Program-made: the position numbers and the translations under genes | In this document: one piece after another, positions 15,786 to 25,712 of the stretch | Numbering within the stretch: the first letter of the stretch is position 1 | Layout of the letters: the number at the start of each line of letters is the position of its first letter | The notes under the pieces: model-generated | What the model saw: only the letters and a program-made list of their open reading frames with translations | The model's database searches: none | What the model was told of the DNA's origin: nothing | From: Parabacteroides goldsteinii | GTDB lineage: Bacteria > Bacteroidota > Bacteroidia > Bacteroidales > Tannerellaceae | Reading direction: 5' to 3' | DNA length: 64,000 bases | Assembly (NCBI RefSeq): GCF_015550595.1 | Contig: NZ_JADNBB010000027.1 | Location: forward strand, 1-64,000

Positions 15786-16763
15786 ATGAATACAATAGGC
15801 TTAGGAAATGCTTTGGTTGATGTTTTATTGCGGTTGGATAGCGATGATGTACTGACGGAAGTAGGAATAAAGAAGGGAGCAATGGATATGATCAACCAGG
15901 AACAGATGGTTGCAATCCGTAAAACACAGGAACGTTTGGAAAGAAGCCAGGCTCCGGGTGGTTCAGTCTGTAACACCATGCGTGCTATGGCATGCCTTGG
16001 GGCAAATGCCGGTTTTATAGGTAAGATAGGAACCGATTCGGTTGGTGAATTTTATGAACAAGCGCTTAAAGATGCCAATGTTGTTCCTTACTTTATTAAA
16101 ACACCCGGTATTTCCGGTAGCTGTACGGTGTTGATCTCGAAAGATGGAGAACGCTCTATGGGGACATTCCTCGGACCGGCTCCTACAATCACACCGGATG
16201 AGATAAAAGAAGATATCTTGAGCAGGTACAATTGCATTTATATAGAAGGTTATCTTTTAGTGAATGAAGAACTGGTTCGTTCAACGATGCAGAAAGCCAA
16301 AAAGTTAGGCTTGAAAGTAGCTCTCGATTTATCTAATTTTAATATTGTCAATGCTTTCAAAGGATTATTGGATGATATAATCCCCAACTATGTCGATATT
16401 CTTTTTTCAAACGAAAGTGAAGCCGAAGCTTTTACAGGACTGAATGCTCACGAAGCCGTCAAAAAACTTTCCGGTATGGTGAAAGTTTCTTTGGTTACAT
16501 TGGGCAAGGAAGGTGCATTGGTCGGTAGCAACGGCCAGATTATATCTGTTCCCGCAGAAGGAGGTAAGCCTATCGATACAACCGGTGCAGGCGATCATTT
16601 TGCAGCCGGCTTCCTTTATGGCCAGTCTGTCGGTGCCACTTTGGAGCAATCAGCCCGTATCGGTTCGCTTCTGGCAGGATATATTATAGACGTGATCGGA
16701 GCCCGGATTCCGGATGATAAATGGGAACAAATAAAGTTAAAAGTAGATACGATATTATCCTGA
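15786..16763 (+). CDS. PfkB-family carbohydrate kinase, probably adenosine kinase
   Basis: 325-residue cytoplasmic ribokinase-family enzyme. The N-terminal substrate segment (GLGNALVDVLLRLDSD) and the GGSVCNTMRAMACLG segment fit the family. The signature DTTGAGDHFAAGF holds the anion hole and catalytic base Asp270. The overall pattern, including FLGPAPTITPDEI, fits the adenosine-kinase-like branch common in Bacteroidetes. ATP-dependent phosphorylation of adenosine or a related nucleoside is the expected reaction, but the substrate cannot be fixed from sequence alone. The downstream protease gene follows after 47 bp and may be co-transcribed. Confidence 0.85.
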   Translation: MNTIGLGNALVDVLLRLDSDDVLTEVGIKKGAMDMINQEQMVAIRKTQERLERSQAPGGSVCNTMRAMACLGANAGFIGKIGTDSVGEFYEQALKDANVVPYFIKTPGISGSCTVLISKDGERSMGTFLGPAPTITPDEIKEDILSRYNCIYIEGYLLVNEELVRSTMQKAKKLGLKVALDLSNFNIVNAFKGLLDDIIPNYVDILFSNESEAEAFTGLNAHEAVKKLSGMVKVSLVTLGKEGALVGSNGQIISVPAEGGKPIDTTGAGDHFAAGFLYGQSVGATLEQSARIGSLLAGYIIDVIGARIPDDKWEQIKLKVDTILS

Positions 16764-16810
16764 AATGTGTTTTATGCATACATTTACATCCTTAATTAAC
16801 TAAATATTCT

Positions 16811-18568
16811 ATGTATAAGCAGATACGACGAGAAAGATTGATAGGTTTGTTTTGTTTATTACTCCTCTTCGGGAGTATTATGCCGGGACAGGCTCAAAAA
16901 GATAACCGCTTTGAGGTGAGTAAGAACCTCGATATTTTCAATGCGCTGGTAAAAGAAGTTGAAATGTTTTATGTAGACTCCGTTGATGTGGAGAAGACAG
17001 TGCGTAGAGGGATCAACAGCATGTTGGGTAGTCTCGACCCTTACACCGAGTACTATCCGGAGCAGGAAATGGACAAGCTGAAAATGATGACTACCGGCGA
17101 ATACGGTGGAATAGGATCTTATATCCGTGGACGCCAGGAAGGTGGCGTATATATTATCGAACCGTTTGAAGGGATGCCTGCTGCATTGGCCGGACTTCAG
17201 GCCGGTGACCGGATCCTGGCTATCGATACAGTGGATGTGACAGAAAAATCATCTGATGAAGTAAGTAACCTTTTGAAAGGAGTACCTAATACAAAGATGG
17301 TATTGAAGATACAACGTCCCAATGAAAAGAAGCCGCGTGAAGTGGAACTTTTACGTAAGCAAATCCTGGTAGATCAGGTTACTTACTACGGTGTGCGTGG
17401 TGATGGTGTCGGTTATATCTATCTAAAAGGATTTACCGATAAAAGTGCTCAGGAAGTAAAGAATGCTTTTGAAGACCTGAAGAAAAATCATCAGATTAAA
17501 TCGTTGATCCTCGACTTACGTAATAATGGAGGCGGTTTGCTGGAAAGCGCGACACAGATTGTCAGTATGTTTGTTCCGAAAGGGAAAGAAGTGGTTTCGA
17601 CCAAAGGGAAGATTAGCCAGTGGGACCGTACCTATCGTACGGCTAACGAACCGTTGGATACGGTTATGCCGATGGCAGTCCTGATTAATGGCAACTCCGC
17701 TTCTGCCGCTGAAATCGTTTCAGGTTCATTACAGGATATGGACCGTGCCGTATTGGTGGGACAGCGGTCTTTTGGAAAAGGATTGGTTCAGTCTACACGT
17801 GAACTGCCTTATAATGGTAGCGTGAAGATCACGATGAGTAAATATTATATACCCAGCGGCCGTTGTATACAGCAAATGGACTATACGCATCGGAAAGCTG
17901 ACGGCAGTGTAGCTGCTATTCCGGATAGCCTGACATCGGTATTTTATACCTCTAAAGGACGTCCGGTACGTGATGGTGGCGGTGTTCGTCCCGAGTTCGA
18001 AATAGAAGAGGAAGAAATGCCGACTATGATGTATTATCTGGCTACCGATTTTGTGTTGCTTGACTTTGTAACGAATTGGGCGCAGAAACATAAGACGATC
18101 CCTCCCGTAGATGAGTTTACTGTTTCGGATGAGGATTTTGAAGCTTTCAAAAACTATGCAAAGGAAAAGAATTTCACTTACGATCGTCAGAGCGAGAAAG
18201 TTCTGAAGAATCTGAAGGAGATTGCCAAGTTTGAAGGGTATATGAATAGCGACTCGACAATCTTTAATGAACTGGAAGCCCGCTTGACTCCGAACCTGGA
18301 CAGAGATTTCGAGCTTTATAAAGACCAGATCAAGAAACTGATGGCCTCAGAAATAATAAAACGTTACTATTTCCAGAAAGGGGAGTTGCTGGAAAGCCTG
18401 AAGGATGACAAAGTACTTGAAAAGGCCATCGAGGTTTTAGGTAATCAGGAATTATATAATAAAACATTAAGTACCCCGGAAGAAGGTGATGCGAAATCTG
18501 TTGAAGACAAATCCAAACCTTCCGCCGGAGGAAATATAGCTTATGTCTTTGATCAGACAATAGGATAA
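16811..18568 (+). CDS. S41-family C-terminal processing peptidase
   Basis: 585-residue periplasmic serine protease of the CtpA/Tsp type. A signal peptide (1-~28) is followed by an N-terminal helical region with the family segment LDPYTEYYPEQE. A PDZ domain at ~95-180 contains GMPAALAGLQAGDRILAID. The catalytic core has LDLRNNGGG, then NSASAAEIVSGSLQD with nucleophile Ser298, and QRSFGKGLVQ with general base Lys323. The 25-residue Ser-Lys spacing equals that of E. coli Tsp. A C-terminal helical extension (~400-585) completes the protein. It trims or degrades envelope proteins. A strong terminator follows. Confidence 0.94.
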   Translation: MYKQIRRERLIGLFCLLLLFGSIMPGQAQKDNRFEVSKNLDIFNALVKEVEMFYVDSVDVEKTVRRGINSMLGSLDPYTEYYPEQEMDKLKMMTTGEYGGIGSYIRGRQEGGVYIIEPFEGMPAALAGLQAGDRILAIDTVDVTEKSSDEVSNLLKGVPNTKMVLKIQRPNEKKPREVELLRKQILVDQVTYYGVRGDGVGYIYLKGFTDKSAQEVKNAFEDLKKNHQIKSLILDLRNNGGGLLESATQIVSMFVPKGKEVVSTKGKISQWDRTYRTANEPLDTVMPMAVLINGNSASAAEIVSGSLQDMDRAVLVGQRSFGKGLVQSTRELPYNGSVKITMSKYYIPSGRCIQQMDYTHRKADGSVAAIPDSLTSVFYTSKGRPVRDGGGVRPEFEIEEEEMPTMMYYLATDFVLLDFVTNWAQKHKTIPPVDEFTVSDEDFEAFKNYAKEKNFTYDRQSEKVLKNLKEIAKFEGYMNSDSTIFNELEARLTPNLDRDFELYKDQIKKLMASEIIKRYYFQKGELLESLKDDKVLEKAIEVLGNQELYNKTLSTPEEGDAKSVEDKSKPSAGGNIAYVFDQTIG

Positions 18569-18585
18569 TCCTCTACTTATAATTA

Positions 18586-18650
18586 AGTATATCGGGAACT
18601 GACAGGCTGAATTTTGATACCTGTATTTGTTTCCTGATATACTTTTTTGT
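18586..18650 (+). terminator. intrinsic terminator after the S41 protease gene
   Basis: agtatatcgggaa (18586-18598) pairs with ttcctgatatact (18631-18643) with one G-U pair. A small inner stem acagg/cctgt is enclosed, and ttttttg follows. Confidence 0.75.
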
Positions 18651-18747
18651 TTTAATACCTTCCGTTTTACTGCTTAAAAACAGTCCGGTAGTTACATCGT
18701 TCAAATAACATCTGTTGTAATATACAAGGATTTTTTTCAAATATGTT

Positions 18748-18755
18748 TATCTTTG
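18748..18755 (+). promoter_or_regulatory. -7 element for the sigma/FecR/SusC locus
   Basis: TATCTTTG is an exact TAnnTTTG, 18 bases before the sigma ATG 18774. A T-rich block (ttttttt, 18731) lies in the spacer, with no clear -33 TTTG. Confidence 0.5.
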
Positions 18756-18773
18756 CCCGCATAGAAGCGCATC

Positions 18774-19346
18774 ATGAATGAGAAGGCATACATAAAACTA
18801 TTCAATTATATTTTCGCGAATCATCGTGAACGGTACATTCGGTTTGCATATTCATATACCTATAATCGTGAAGTAGCAGAAGATCTGGTTGCAGAGAGCC
18901 TGATGTACTATTGGGAGAACCGTAACAAACTGGATGATGTGAGAGATATTCCTTTATATATATTGATCATCATTAAAAATCGATGCCTGGATTATTTACA
19001 GAGGGAGCATACGTGGAATAATATCGCAGAAAATCTGTTATCTAATAAAGAGTGGGAACTTCAAATGCGCATATCCAGCCTGGAAGCCTGCGAGCCGGAA
19101 GCGTTATTCAGTAAGGAAGTGCAAGATCTTATTCAAAAAACACTGGATAAATTGCCTGAAAAATCAAGCCGTATCTTTATCATGAGCCGTTATGAAGGGA
19201 AAAGTTATCAAACGATAGCCAAGGAAACGAATCTGTCTGTAAAAAGCGTTGAGTTTCATGTCAGTAAAGCATTGGCAGCCCTGCGAAAAGAATTAAAAGA
19301 TTATCTGCCGGCCCTTCTGTTTGTCTTTGACTTCTTCTATAAATAA
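18774..19346 (+). CDS. ECF sigma-70 factor, Bacteroides expansion type
   Basis: 190-residue ECF sigma factor. Region 2 (~15-85) includes FAYSYTYNREVAEDLVAESLMYYWENR, read here as two pieces, and IKNRCLDYLQ. Region 4 (~120-178) has LDKLPEKSSRIFIMSRYEGK and the helix-turn-helix SYQTIAKETNLSVKSVEFHV. This is the type paired with FecR-like anti-sigma factors and SusC receptors in Bacteroidetes. Order and spacing (sigma, 67 bp, FecR, 103 bp, SusC with an STN domain) define a cell-surface signalling module that switches on the downstream glycan genes when substrate is transported. Confidence 0.94.
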   Translation: MNEKAYIKLFNYIFANHRERYIRFAYSYTYNREVAEDLVAESLMYYWENRNKLDDVRDIPLYILIIIKNRCLDYLQREHTWNNIAENLLSNKEWELQMRISSLEACEPEALFSKEVQDLIQKTLDKLPEKSSRIFIMSRYEGKSYQTIAKETNLSVKSVEFHVSKALAALRKELKDYLPALLFVFDFFYK

Positions 19347-19413
19347 AAAAAAATCATTTTTTCTTTTAGGGTATTTGTTCCTTTATTCGCCCTTATTATA
19401 GAAACAGGAAAAA

Positions 19414-20340
19414 ATGGAGCAAAAGTTATTACATAAGATGTTCAGTGGGCAAGCCACAGATGACGAACTGACGCAGATCCGTCAATGGGTAAATGAATGC
19501 AAAGAGAATAGAGATTCATTCTATCATGAGCGTGCTTTTTTTGATGCGCTTCAATTTAACGATGTTAATATAGATGTGCGTGTACGCAAACGCTCGGTGA
19601 CTTTCTGGAAATGGGCCGGGAGTGTCGCTGCTGCCGTCATTGCTTTACTTCTGTTTTTTAATGTACCAACCCATTTCGAAAACAATTCCCCACGGGAGAT
19701 TGCCTTTAATACGATTAAAGTACCTGCCGGACAGCGGGTAGAAGTAACCCTGGCTGATGGAACCCATCTTTGGTTGAATGCCCGGTCTGAGTTTTCTTAT
19801 CCGGTATCTTTTAATGGAGACAAACGTGAGGTACATTTAAAAGGAGAAGCTTTTTTCGACGTGGCCAGAGACGAAAATAAAAAGTTTATTGTGAATACCG
19901 GACGTTGTGAAGTCGAAGTTTTAGGTACTCAGTTTAATGTGGATGCTTATGGCGAAGATGATTTCTCAACGGCCCTCTTAAGAGGAAGCGTAAAAGTTAC
20001 CGACAAATCTCAATCAAATGAATCAGTTGTGTTAGAACCAAATAATGCAGTCAGACTTGATAATGGAAAACTGACTGTTACTCCCATCACCGATTTCAGT
20101 CCTTACAGTTGGAAAGACGGAGTCATCGCATTTAAGGATATTAACTTTGAAGTTTTGATGAAGAAACTGGAGAAGAATTATGGTATCCGTATAACGGTTG
20201 AAAATTCCGGTCTGGATAATTATGCATGTAGTGGAAAGTTCCGTATTTCAGATGGAATTGAAGAGGTGTTGAGAGCATTGCAGCAAGACGCCCGTTTTAC
20301 TTTTGAATGGGATAGTGGAGAAGAAATTCGTATTCAATAA
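19414..20340 (+). CDS. FecR-family anti-sigma factor / signal transducer
   Basis: 308-residue inner-membrane protein. A cytoplasmic N-terminal helical anti-sigma part (~1-70) is followed by a single membrane helix at ~72-88 (WAGSVAAAVIALLLFFNV). The periplasmic FecR domain contains VPAGQRVEVTLADGTHLWLN and FDVARDENKKFIV. The C-terminal DUF4974-like part is VLMKKLEKNYGIRI. It holds the sigma factor of 18774-19346 inactive until the STN domain of the receptor 20444-23830 signals. An A/T-rich stretch lies between the sigma and fecR genes, without a convincing terminator. Confidence 0.93.
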   Translation: MEQKLLHKMFSGQATDDELTQIRQWVNECKENRDSFYHERAFFDALQFNDVNIDVRVRKRSVTFWKWAGSVAAAVIALLLFFNVPTHFENNSPREIAFNTIKVPAGQRVEVTLADGTHLWLNARSEFSYPVSFNGDKREVHLKGEAFFDVARDENKKFIVNTGRCEVEVLGTQFNVDAYGEDDFSTALLRGSVKVTDKSQSNESVVLEPNNAVRLDNGKLTVTPITDFSPYSWKDGVIAFKDINFEVLMKKLEKNYGIRITVENSGLDNYACSGKFRISDGIEEVLRALQQDARFTFEWDSGEEIRIQ

Positions 20341-20443
20341 CATTAAATTATACAGCCTATGAGATGATTTAAAAATCGAAATGAGGGATAGCTATGCCCC
20401 AATGTGAAAATTAATCTAATATCATTCTTAAACTATCACAAAC

Positions 20444-23400
20444 ATGAAGAAAAGAAAAGTATGTGTATCTCGTATTTTAAAGATGGCCTTTTTGTTCTTC
20501 TTTTCCAGCTCTATCTGTTTACAGGCAGAAATGGTAAAGTCACAGAACGTACGGATTACACTTAGTAAAAACAATGTCAGGTTGGAAAATATATTAAACG
20601 ATATTGAGAGCCAGACGAATTTGTTATTCATTTATAATAAAAACGTGAATGTTAACCGTAAAGTATCAATTGAGGCTAATAATATATCTTTGGAGGAAGT
20701 CTTGAAGAACTTATTCGATAACAACGTTATTTACAAAATCGAAGGATCTTATATCGTTCTTTCCCCATCCGCGATAACAGAAGTCAAACAACAGGCCAAA
20801 ATAATTACGGGAAACATTGTCGATCAGAATGGCGATCCTGTCATTGGAGCTAACGTTGTAGAAAAAGGTACTACCAATGGGACTATTTCGGATGTAAACG
20901 GTCAATTTACATTGAACGTCCAGCAAAAGAATCCGATATTGGTTGTCTCTTATATCGGTTTTACGACAAAAGAAATTCCTGTCGGGAATGCCTCTGCTTT
21001 GAATATTAAATTATCAGAAGACTCTGAGACACTGGATGAAGTAGTAGTTGTTGGATATGGTGTTCAGAAGCGCGCTTCGGTAACAGGCTCGGTAGCCTCT
21101 CTCCTGTCTAAAGATATTGCAACAGTTAAAACGCCTAATGTAAGTAACGCACTGGCTGGTAAACTCCCTGGATTGCGTGCCGTACAAAGAAGCGGTGCAC
21201 CGGGCGATGATGATGCCAGTATCGATATCCGTGGTTATGGTAATGCACTGGTTATTGTAGATGGTGTAGAGCGTGATTTCAAGCAAATCGATGCCAACGA
21301 TATCGAATCTATCAGTATTTTGAAGGATGCTTCGGCTGCCGTTTATGGATTCAAAGGGGCGAACGGCGTTATTCTTGTTACAACTAAAAAAGGGGAAGTA
21401 GGAAAGCCGAAGATCAATTACAATGGTTACGTCGGCATACAGAATATAACCCGTTATCCTGAGTACTATAACGGATATGAGTATGCAACCCTGTATAATG
21501 AAGCCCAACAGAATATAGGAATAGCAGCTCCTTATTCAGCAGAAGACCTGGAACGTTTCCGGCAAGGGATTGGCACGACAGACTGGTATGACGAGGTCAT
21601 TCGTAAAACGGCTCCTACTACTTATCATAACCTGAGTGTTTCCGGAGGTGCGGAGAAGGTAAAATATTTCTTCTCTTTAGGATTAACAGATCAGGAAGGA
21701 ATTTATCGGTCAAAAGCATTTAATTATAAAAAATACAATGTACGTTCCAATATTAGTGCTGAAATTGTAAAAGGGTTTACTGTCGACCTGCAATTAAGCG
21801 GACGGTTGGACACACGAATGAAACCATATGAAGCGGAGCCTTTGAGTCGTAGTATTCAGATGGCAAAACCGGTGTTTCCTGTTTATGCAAATGATAATCC
21901 TGATTATTGGTCTAATCCTGGAGATAAAGGAAATCCGGTTCATCTGTCTGATATTGATAATGTCGGGTATGACAGGAGAGATCGCCGTGAGTTTAATGGA
22001 TCGATTGGCTTGAACTGGGAAATACCTTGGGTGAAAGGGCTGTCCGCTAAAGCTTTATTATCTTATGATTATAACAATAAATATAGTAGGAAATGGTATA
22101 AAGAATATTATGAATATGCTTATGATGCAACTGCTGATGTCTATAATGCTTCCGGCAGTCATACCATTTCTGAGTTGACGACTCAGAACGATAATTATTT
22201 CAGGCCGAATGGGCAACTGTCTATGAACTATAAAAATACATTCGGCAAACACGATTTAGGAGCATTGATATTGTGGGAATTTAATAATGATCGTACTGAT
22301 ATTTTGAAAGCATACCGTCAATTTACGGTTGGAGCGATCGATCAGATGGATGCAGGAGATAAAACAAATATGAACAATGGTGGAACGGCACGCGTTTCTG
22401 CCCATGCCGGTTTGGTTGGTCGTATCAACTATGCATACGATAATCGATATCTGGCAGAAGTAAGTTTTCGTTACGATGGTTCATATAAATTTGCACCGGA
22501 TAACCGTTGGGGATTTTTCCCGGCTGTATCTTTAGGATGGCGTGTTTCGGAAGAAGCATTCTTCAAAGAAGCATTGCCGGTGGTTGATAACTTCAAAATC
22601 AGAGGATCATATGGAAAAGTCGGTGATGAGGGTGTCACCGGATATACAGATGATGATGAGAATAATGGTAAATACAGAGCCTACCAATATTTAACAGGTT
22701 ATCTGTATCCGTCAGGAAGTTATGTGTTGGGATCAGGAGGTGTAACGAATGGAGCCAAAGACAGAGGTATGCCTAATCTGGCTTTAACCTGGTACGAATC
22801 CAAGACAGCTAATATTGGGTTTGAAGCATCTGTATTATCCGGTTTGGTAAATGTGGAGTTTGATTATTTTATTCGCAAACGAACCGGACTTTTAACAAAA
22901 CGTCAATTGACGTTACCTACGACATTCGGCCAAGAACTACCGGTAGAAAATTTGAACTCAGATAAAAATCAGGGGTTTGAAATCGTTTTAGGACACCGTC
23001 ATAAGATCGGAGATTTTACTTATGATGTAAAGGCAAACTTTTCAACGACCCGTATTTATAATGAACATGTTGAGCGTGCAGCTTCTGCTAATATGTATGA
23101 CGATTGGAGAAACAATAGTAATAATCGTTATAAAGATATCCAGTGGGGCAAAGTTTGCATCGGACAGTTTGAAAGCTGGGAAGAAATTCTAAACTCTCCG
23201 ATCCAGGATAATAACGGAAATAAATCACTGATGCCGGGTGATCTGAAATTTCAGGATTGGAATAATGATGGGATCATTGATGGGAAAGACGATCAACCTA
23301 TCGGACATGGAAATACTCCCCGGATGTATTATGGTCTGAATCTTTCCGGAGAATATAAAGGCTTTGATCTGACTCTGTTTTTTCAGGGAGCAGCAGGACA

Positions 23401-23830
23401 TGAAGTATTTACAAGTGGTGATTTTATGTCTCCGTTTATCCAGCAAGGTCTCGGTAGCGGTATAACACTTTGGTTAGACCGCTGGCATAGGGAAGATCCG
23501 TCCGATATGTCAAGTGAATGGATTCCGGGGTATATGCCTGCACTTCGTCCGACCGGATTTTCAGCAAATGCCGGTAATAATACCTGGACAAAACAAAAAG
23601 CAAACTATTTGCGACTGAAAACTATTGAATTAGGTTATACTTTCCCGAAAAAATGGATGCAAAGGGCAGGTATTGAGAACTTGCGTATATATGTAAATAG
23701 TTTCAATACGGCAACGATAACCAGCCGCACCGGAATAATGAAGTATATGGACCCTGAAAATAGCGACGGTATGTTCCGTTATTATCCGCAAATGAAAACA
23801 TTTAACTTCGGTGTTAACCTAACATTCTAA
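20444..23830 (+). CDS. SusC/RagA-family TonB-dependent receptor with STN signalling domain
   Basis: 1128-residue outer-membrane glycan importer. A signal peptide (~1-30) is followed by the STN (secretin/TonB N-terminal) domain at ~33-108 (VRITLSKNNVRLENILNDIE), which contacts FecR in the periplasm. A CarboxypepD_reg-like domain spans ~120-200 (ITGNIVDQNGDPVIGANVVE). The SusC signature DEVVVVGYGVQKRASVTGS, the plug with SISILKDASAAVYGFKGANG, and a C-terminal barrel ending FNFGVNLTF complete it. SusD follows after 12 bp. The nearby GH130-GH2 enzyme suggests a mannose-containing glycan as substrate; that is inference. Confidence 0.95.
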   Translation: MKKRKVCVSRILKMAFLFFFSSSICLQAEMVKSQNVRITLSKNNVRLENILNDIESQTNLLFIYNKNVNVNRKVSIEANNISLEEVLKNLFDNNVIYKIEGSYIVLSPSAITEVKQQAKIITGNIVDQNGDPVIGANVVEKGTTNGTISDVNGQFTLNVQQKNPILVVSYIGFTTKEIPVGNASALNIKLSEDSETLDEVVVVGYGVQKRASVTGSVASLLSKDIATVKTPNVSNALAGKLPGLRAVQRSGAPGDDDASIDIRGYGNALVIVDGVERDFKQIDANDIESISILKDASAAVYGFKGANGVILVTTKKGEVGKPKINYNGYVGIQNITRYPEYYNGYEYATLYNEAQQNIGIAAPYSAEDLERFRQGIGTTDWYDEVIRKTAPTTYHNLSVSGGAEKVKYFFSLGLTDQEGIYRSKAFNYKKYNVRSNISAEIVKGFTVDLQLSGRLDTRMKPYEAEPLSRSIQMAKPVFPVYANDNPDYWSNPGDKGNPVHLSDIDNVGYDRRDRREFNGSIGLNWEIPWVKGLSAKALLSYDYNNKYSRKWYKEYYEYAYDATADVYNASGSHTISELTTQNDNYFRPNGQLSMNYKNTFGKHDLGALILWEFNNDRTDILKAYRQFTVGAIDQMDAGDKTNMNNGGTARVSAHAGLVGRINYAYDNRYLAEVSFRYDGSYKFAPDNRWGFFPAVSLGWRVSEEAFFKEALPVVDNFKIRGSYGKVGDEGVTGYTDDDENNGKYRAYQYLTGYLYPSGSYVLGSGGVTNGAKDRGMPNLALTWYESKTANIGFEASVLSGLVNVEFDYFIRKRTGLLTKRQLTLPTTFGQELPVENLNSDKNQGFEIVLGHRHKIGDFTYDVKANFSTTRIYNEHVERAASANMYDDWRNNSNNRYKDIQWGKVCIGQFESWEEILNSPIQDNNGNKSLMPGDLKFQDWNNDGIIDGKDDQPIGHGNTPRMYYGLNLSGEYKGFDLTLFFQGAAGHEVFTSGDFMSPFIQQGLGSGITLWLDRWHREDPSDMSSEWIPGYMPALRPTGFSANAGNNTWTKQKANYLRLKTIELGYTFPKKWMQRAGIENLRIYVNSFNTATITSRTGIMKYMDPENSDGMFRYYPQMKTFNFGVNLTF

Positions 23831-23842
23831 AAATAAGAAACG

Positions 23843-25690
23843 ATGAAGACAACAATTATAAAGAATATTGGATGTGGACTGCTTTTATTGAGTGTGACGG
23901 CTTGTACTGATTATCTTGAAAAAGAGTCCTTCGACATCATTACTCCTGAACAAGTATGGCAAGATCCGAAATTGATTAATGGCGTAATGGTTAATTTGTA
24001 TGATGGTTTGAATTTAGAAGATTTTAATTATTGGTATCGTGATGCATGGCGTTTGCAAAATGCATCTTCCATGTCTGATGACGCTCAGGGATCCTTTCAA
24101 AAAGATCCTCTTTTCGATAATGGAAATGCAACCTATACGTATGAAGATGCATTATTTGAGCAGAAATTCTCTGATCGCTATAAGAATATAAGAAATTGTA
24201 ATGACTTTATAAGCCAATTGGAGGATGCGACGGCATTGTCGGATACTGAGAAGAAATTGCTTTTGGCAGAATCCCGTTTCTTGCGTGCAATGCATTATTT
24301 TACCTTAGTGAAACGGTATGGAGGTGTGCCTCTTATCAGCGAACCGCAAGTCTATGACCCTGATAATCTGGAATCATTGATGGTTCCCCGCAATAAAGAA
24401 GTCGAGGTCTACGATTTTATTATAAAGGAGTGTCAGGAAGCTTCACTGGATCTTCCGGATACAAGAAACGCGGATGTCAAGTACCGGGCCAATAAATATG
24501 TAGCGTTAGCATTATGCTCCCGTGCTGCATTATATGCCGGTTCGATTGCGCGTTATGGTAAGATACAGCTGGATGGTCTTGTCGGTGTCCCATCTTCCGA
24601 AGCAAATCGTTTTTTTCAGGCCTCTTATGATGCATCTAAGGCTATTATAGAATCCGGTTTTTATGATTTATATAATAAAAAACCGGATAATAAAGCTCAG
24701 AACTATTGCGACATGTTCCTGAATGGGAACGGAGATAACGGGGAATATATTTTCCAAAAGCAGTATAATGTAGCCGGAGGAAAAGGACATGACTGGGACA
24801 AACGTAACGCTCCATTCTCTTATCGTGCCGGTGGCTGGGGTTGTGGTATCGCTCCAACTCTGGAAATGGTAGAAGCTTATGAGTATGTGGATGGTTCCGA
24901 AGGTACATTGAAATTGGAAGAAAATGGCAAACCTCTTCGTTTTGATAACCCTTATGATGTTTTCTCCAATAAGGATCCACGTCTTTTCGCTTCGGTTTAT
25001 TTACCGGGTTCTCCTTGTCAGGGTAGTAATATAGACTGGAGAAGAGGAATTATCGCTTCGGATAATGAAAGGTATCAGGCAACAAGCCAACCGGACGGAG
25101 GAAATACTGTAGAAATTAACGGCATAACCTATAATACTTCAGGTAAAGACGGAGGGGCTGATGCCGGAGATGCATCTAAGACCGGTTTCTATCAGAAGAA
25201 GTTCTGGGACGAGACGTTGATCGATATGAATATGGGCAAGTCCGAAACTCCATGGCCTGTATTTCGTTTAGGAGAAATTTATCTAAATTTGGCGGAAGCA
25301 GCGATGGAGTTGAATAAATCTTCAGAAGCGTTGGAGGCTGTCAATGAAATTCGTGAGCGTGCCGGAATAGCCTTATTGTCAAATATCAATATGGAAAAGA
25401 TACGTCACGAACGTAGAGTTGAGCTCGCATTTGAAGGACATCGCTTCTGGGATATGAAACGTTGGAGGATCGCTCATTTGGATGTAGCACAAGGTGGTTT
25501 GAACGGATTCAGAGGGACAGCCTTGTATCCCTGGTATGATATTCGTGATGGCAAATATGTGTTTGAAAGAGGATATAACTCCCCGAAGCAATTACGTATT
25601 TTCCTTGAAAAGAATTATTATACGAAGATCAATCAGGACGATATGAATTCGAATCCGAATCTTGTTCAGAATCCGGGCTTTACAAATTAA
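23843..25690 (+). CDS. SusD/RagB-family surface glycan-binding lipoprotein
   Basis: 615-residue lipoprotein with a lipobox in SVTAC (Cys near residue 21), acting as the lid of the SusC transporter. Typical RagB/SusD features are the N-terminal DYLEKESFDIITPEQVW, the TPR-like stretch AESRFLRAMHYFTLVKRYGGVPL, and the C-terminal LGEIYLNLAEAAMELN with IRHERRVELAFEGHRFWDMKRW. The length is normal. It is in the same operon as the SusC gene, and its stop is 22 bp before the next ATG. Confidence 0.95.
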   Translation: MKTTIIKNIGCGLLLLSVTACTDYLEKESFDIITPEQVWQDPKLINGVMVNLYDGLNLEDFNYWYRDAWRLQNASSMSDDAQGSFQKDPLFDNGNATYTYEDALFEQKFSDRYKNIRNCNDFISQLEDATALSDTEKKLLLAESRFLRAMHYFTLVKRYGGVPLISEPQVYDPDNLESLMVPRNKEVEVYDFIIKECQEASLDLPDTRNADVKYRANKYVALALCSRAALYAGSIARYGKIQLDGLVGVPSSEANRFFQASYDASKAIIESGFYDLYNKKPDNKAQNYCDMFLNGNGDNGEYIFQKQYNVAGGKGHDWDKRNAPFSYRAGGWGCGIAPTLEMVEAYEYVDGSEGTLKLEENGKPLRFDNPYDVFSNKDPRLFASVYLPGSPCQGSNIDWRRGIIASDNERYQATSQPDGGNTVEINGITYNTSGKDGGADAGDASKTGFYQKKFWDETLIDMNMGKSETPWPVFRLGEIYLNLAEAAMELNKSSEALEAVNEIRERAGIALLSNINMEKIRHERRVELAFEGHRFWDMKRWRIAHLDVAQGGLNGFRGTALYPWYDIRDGKYVFERGYNSPKQLRIFLEKNYYTKINQDDMNSNPNLVQNPGFTN

Positions 25691-25712
25691 TCATCTAACT
25701 AAGAAATTCGAT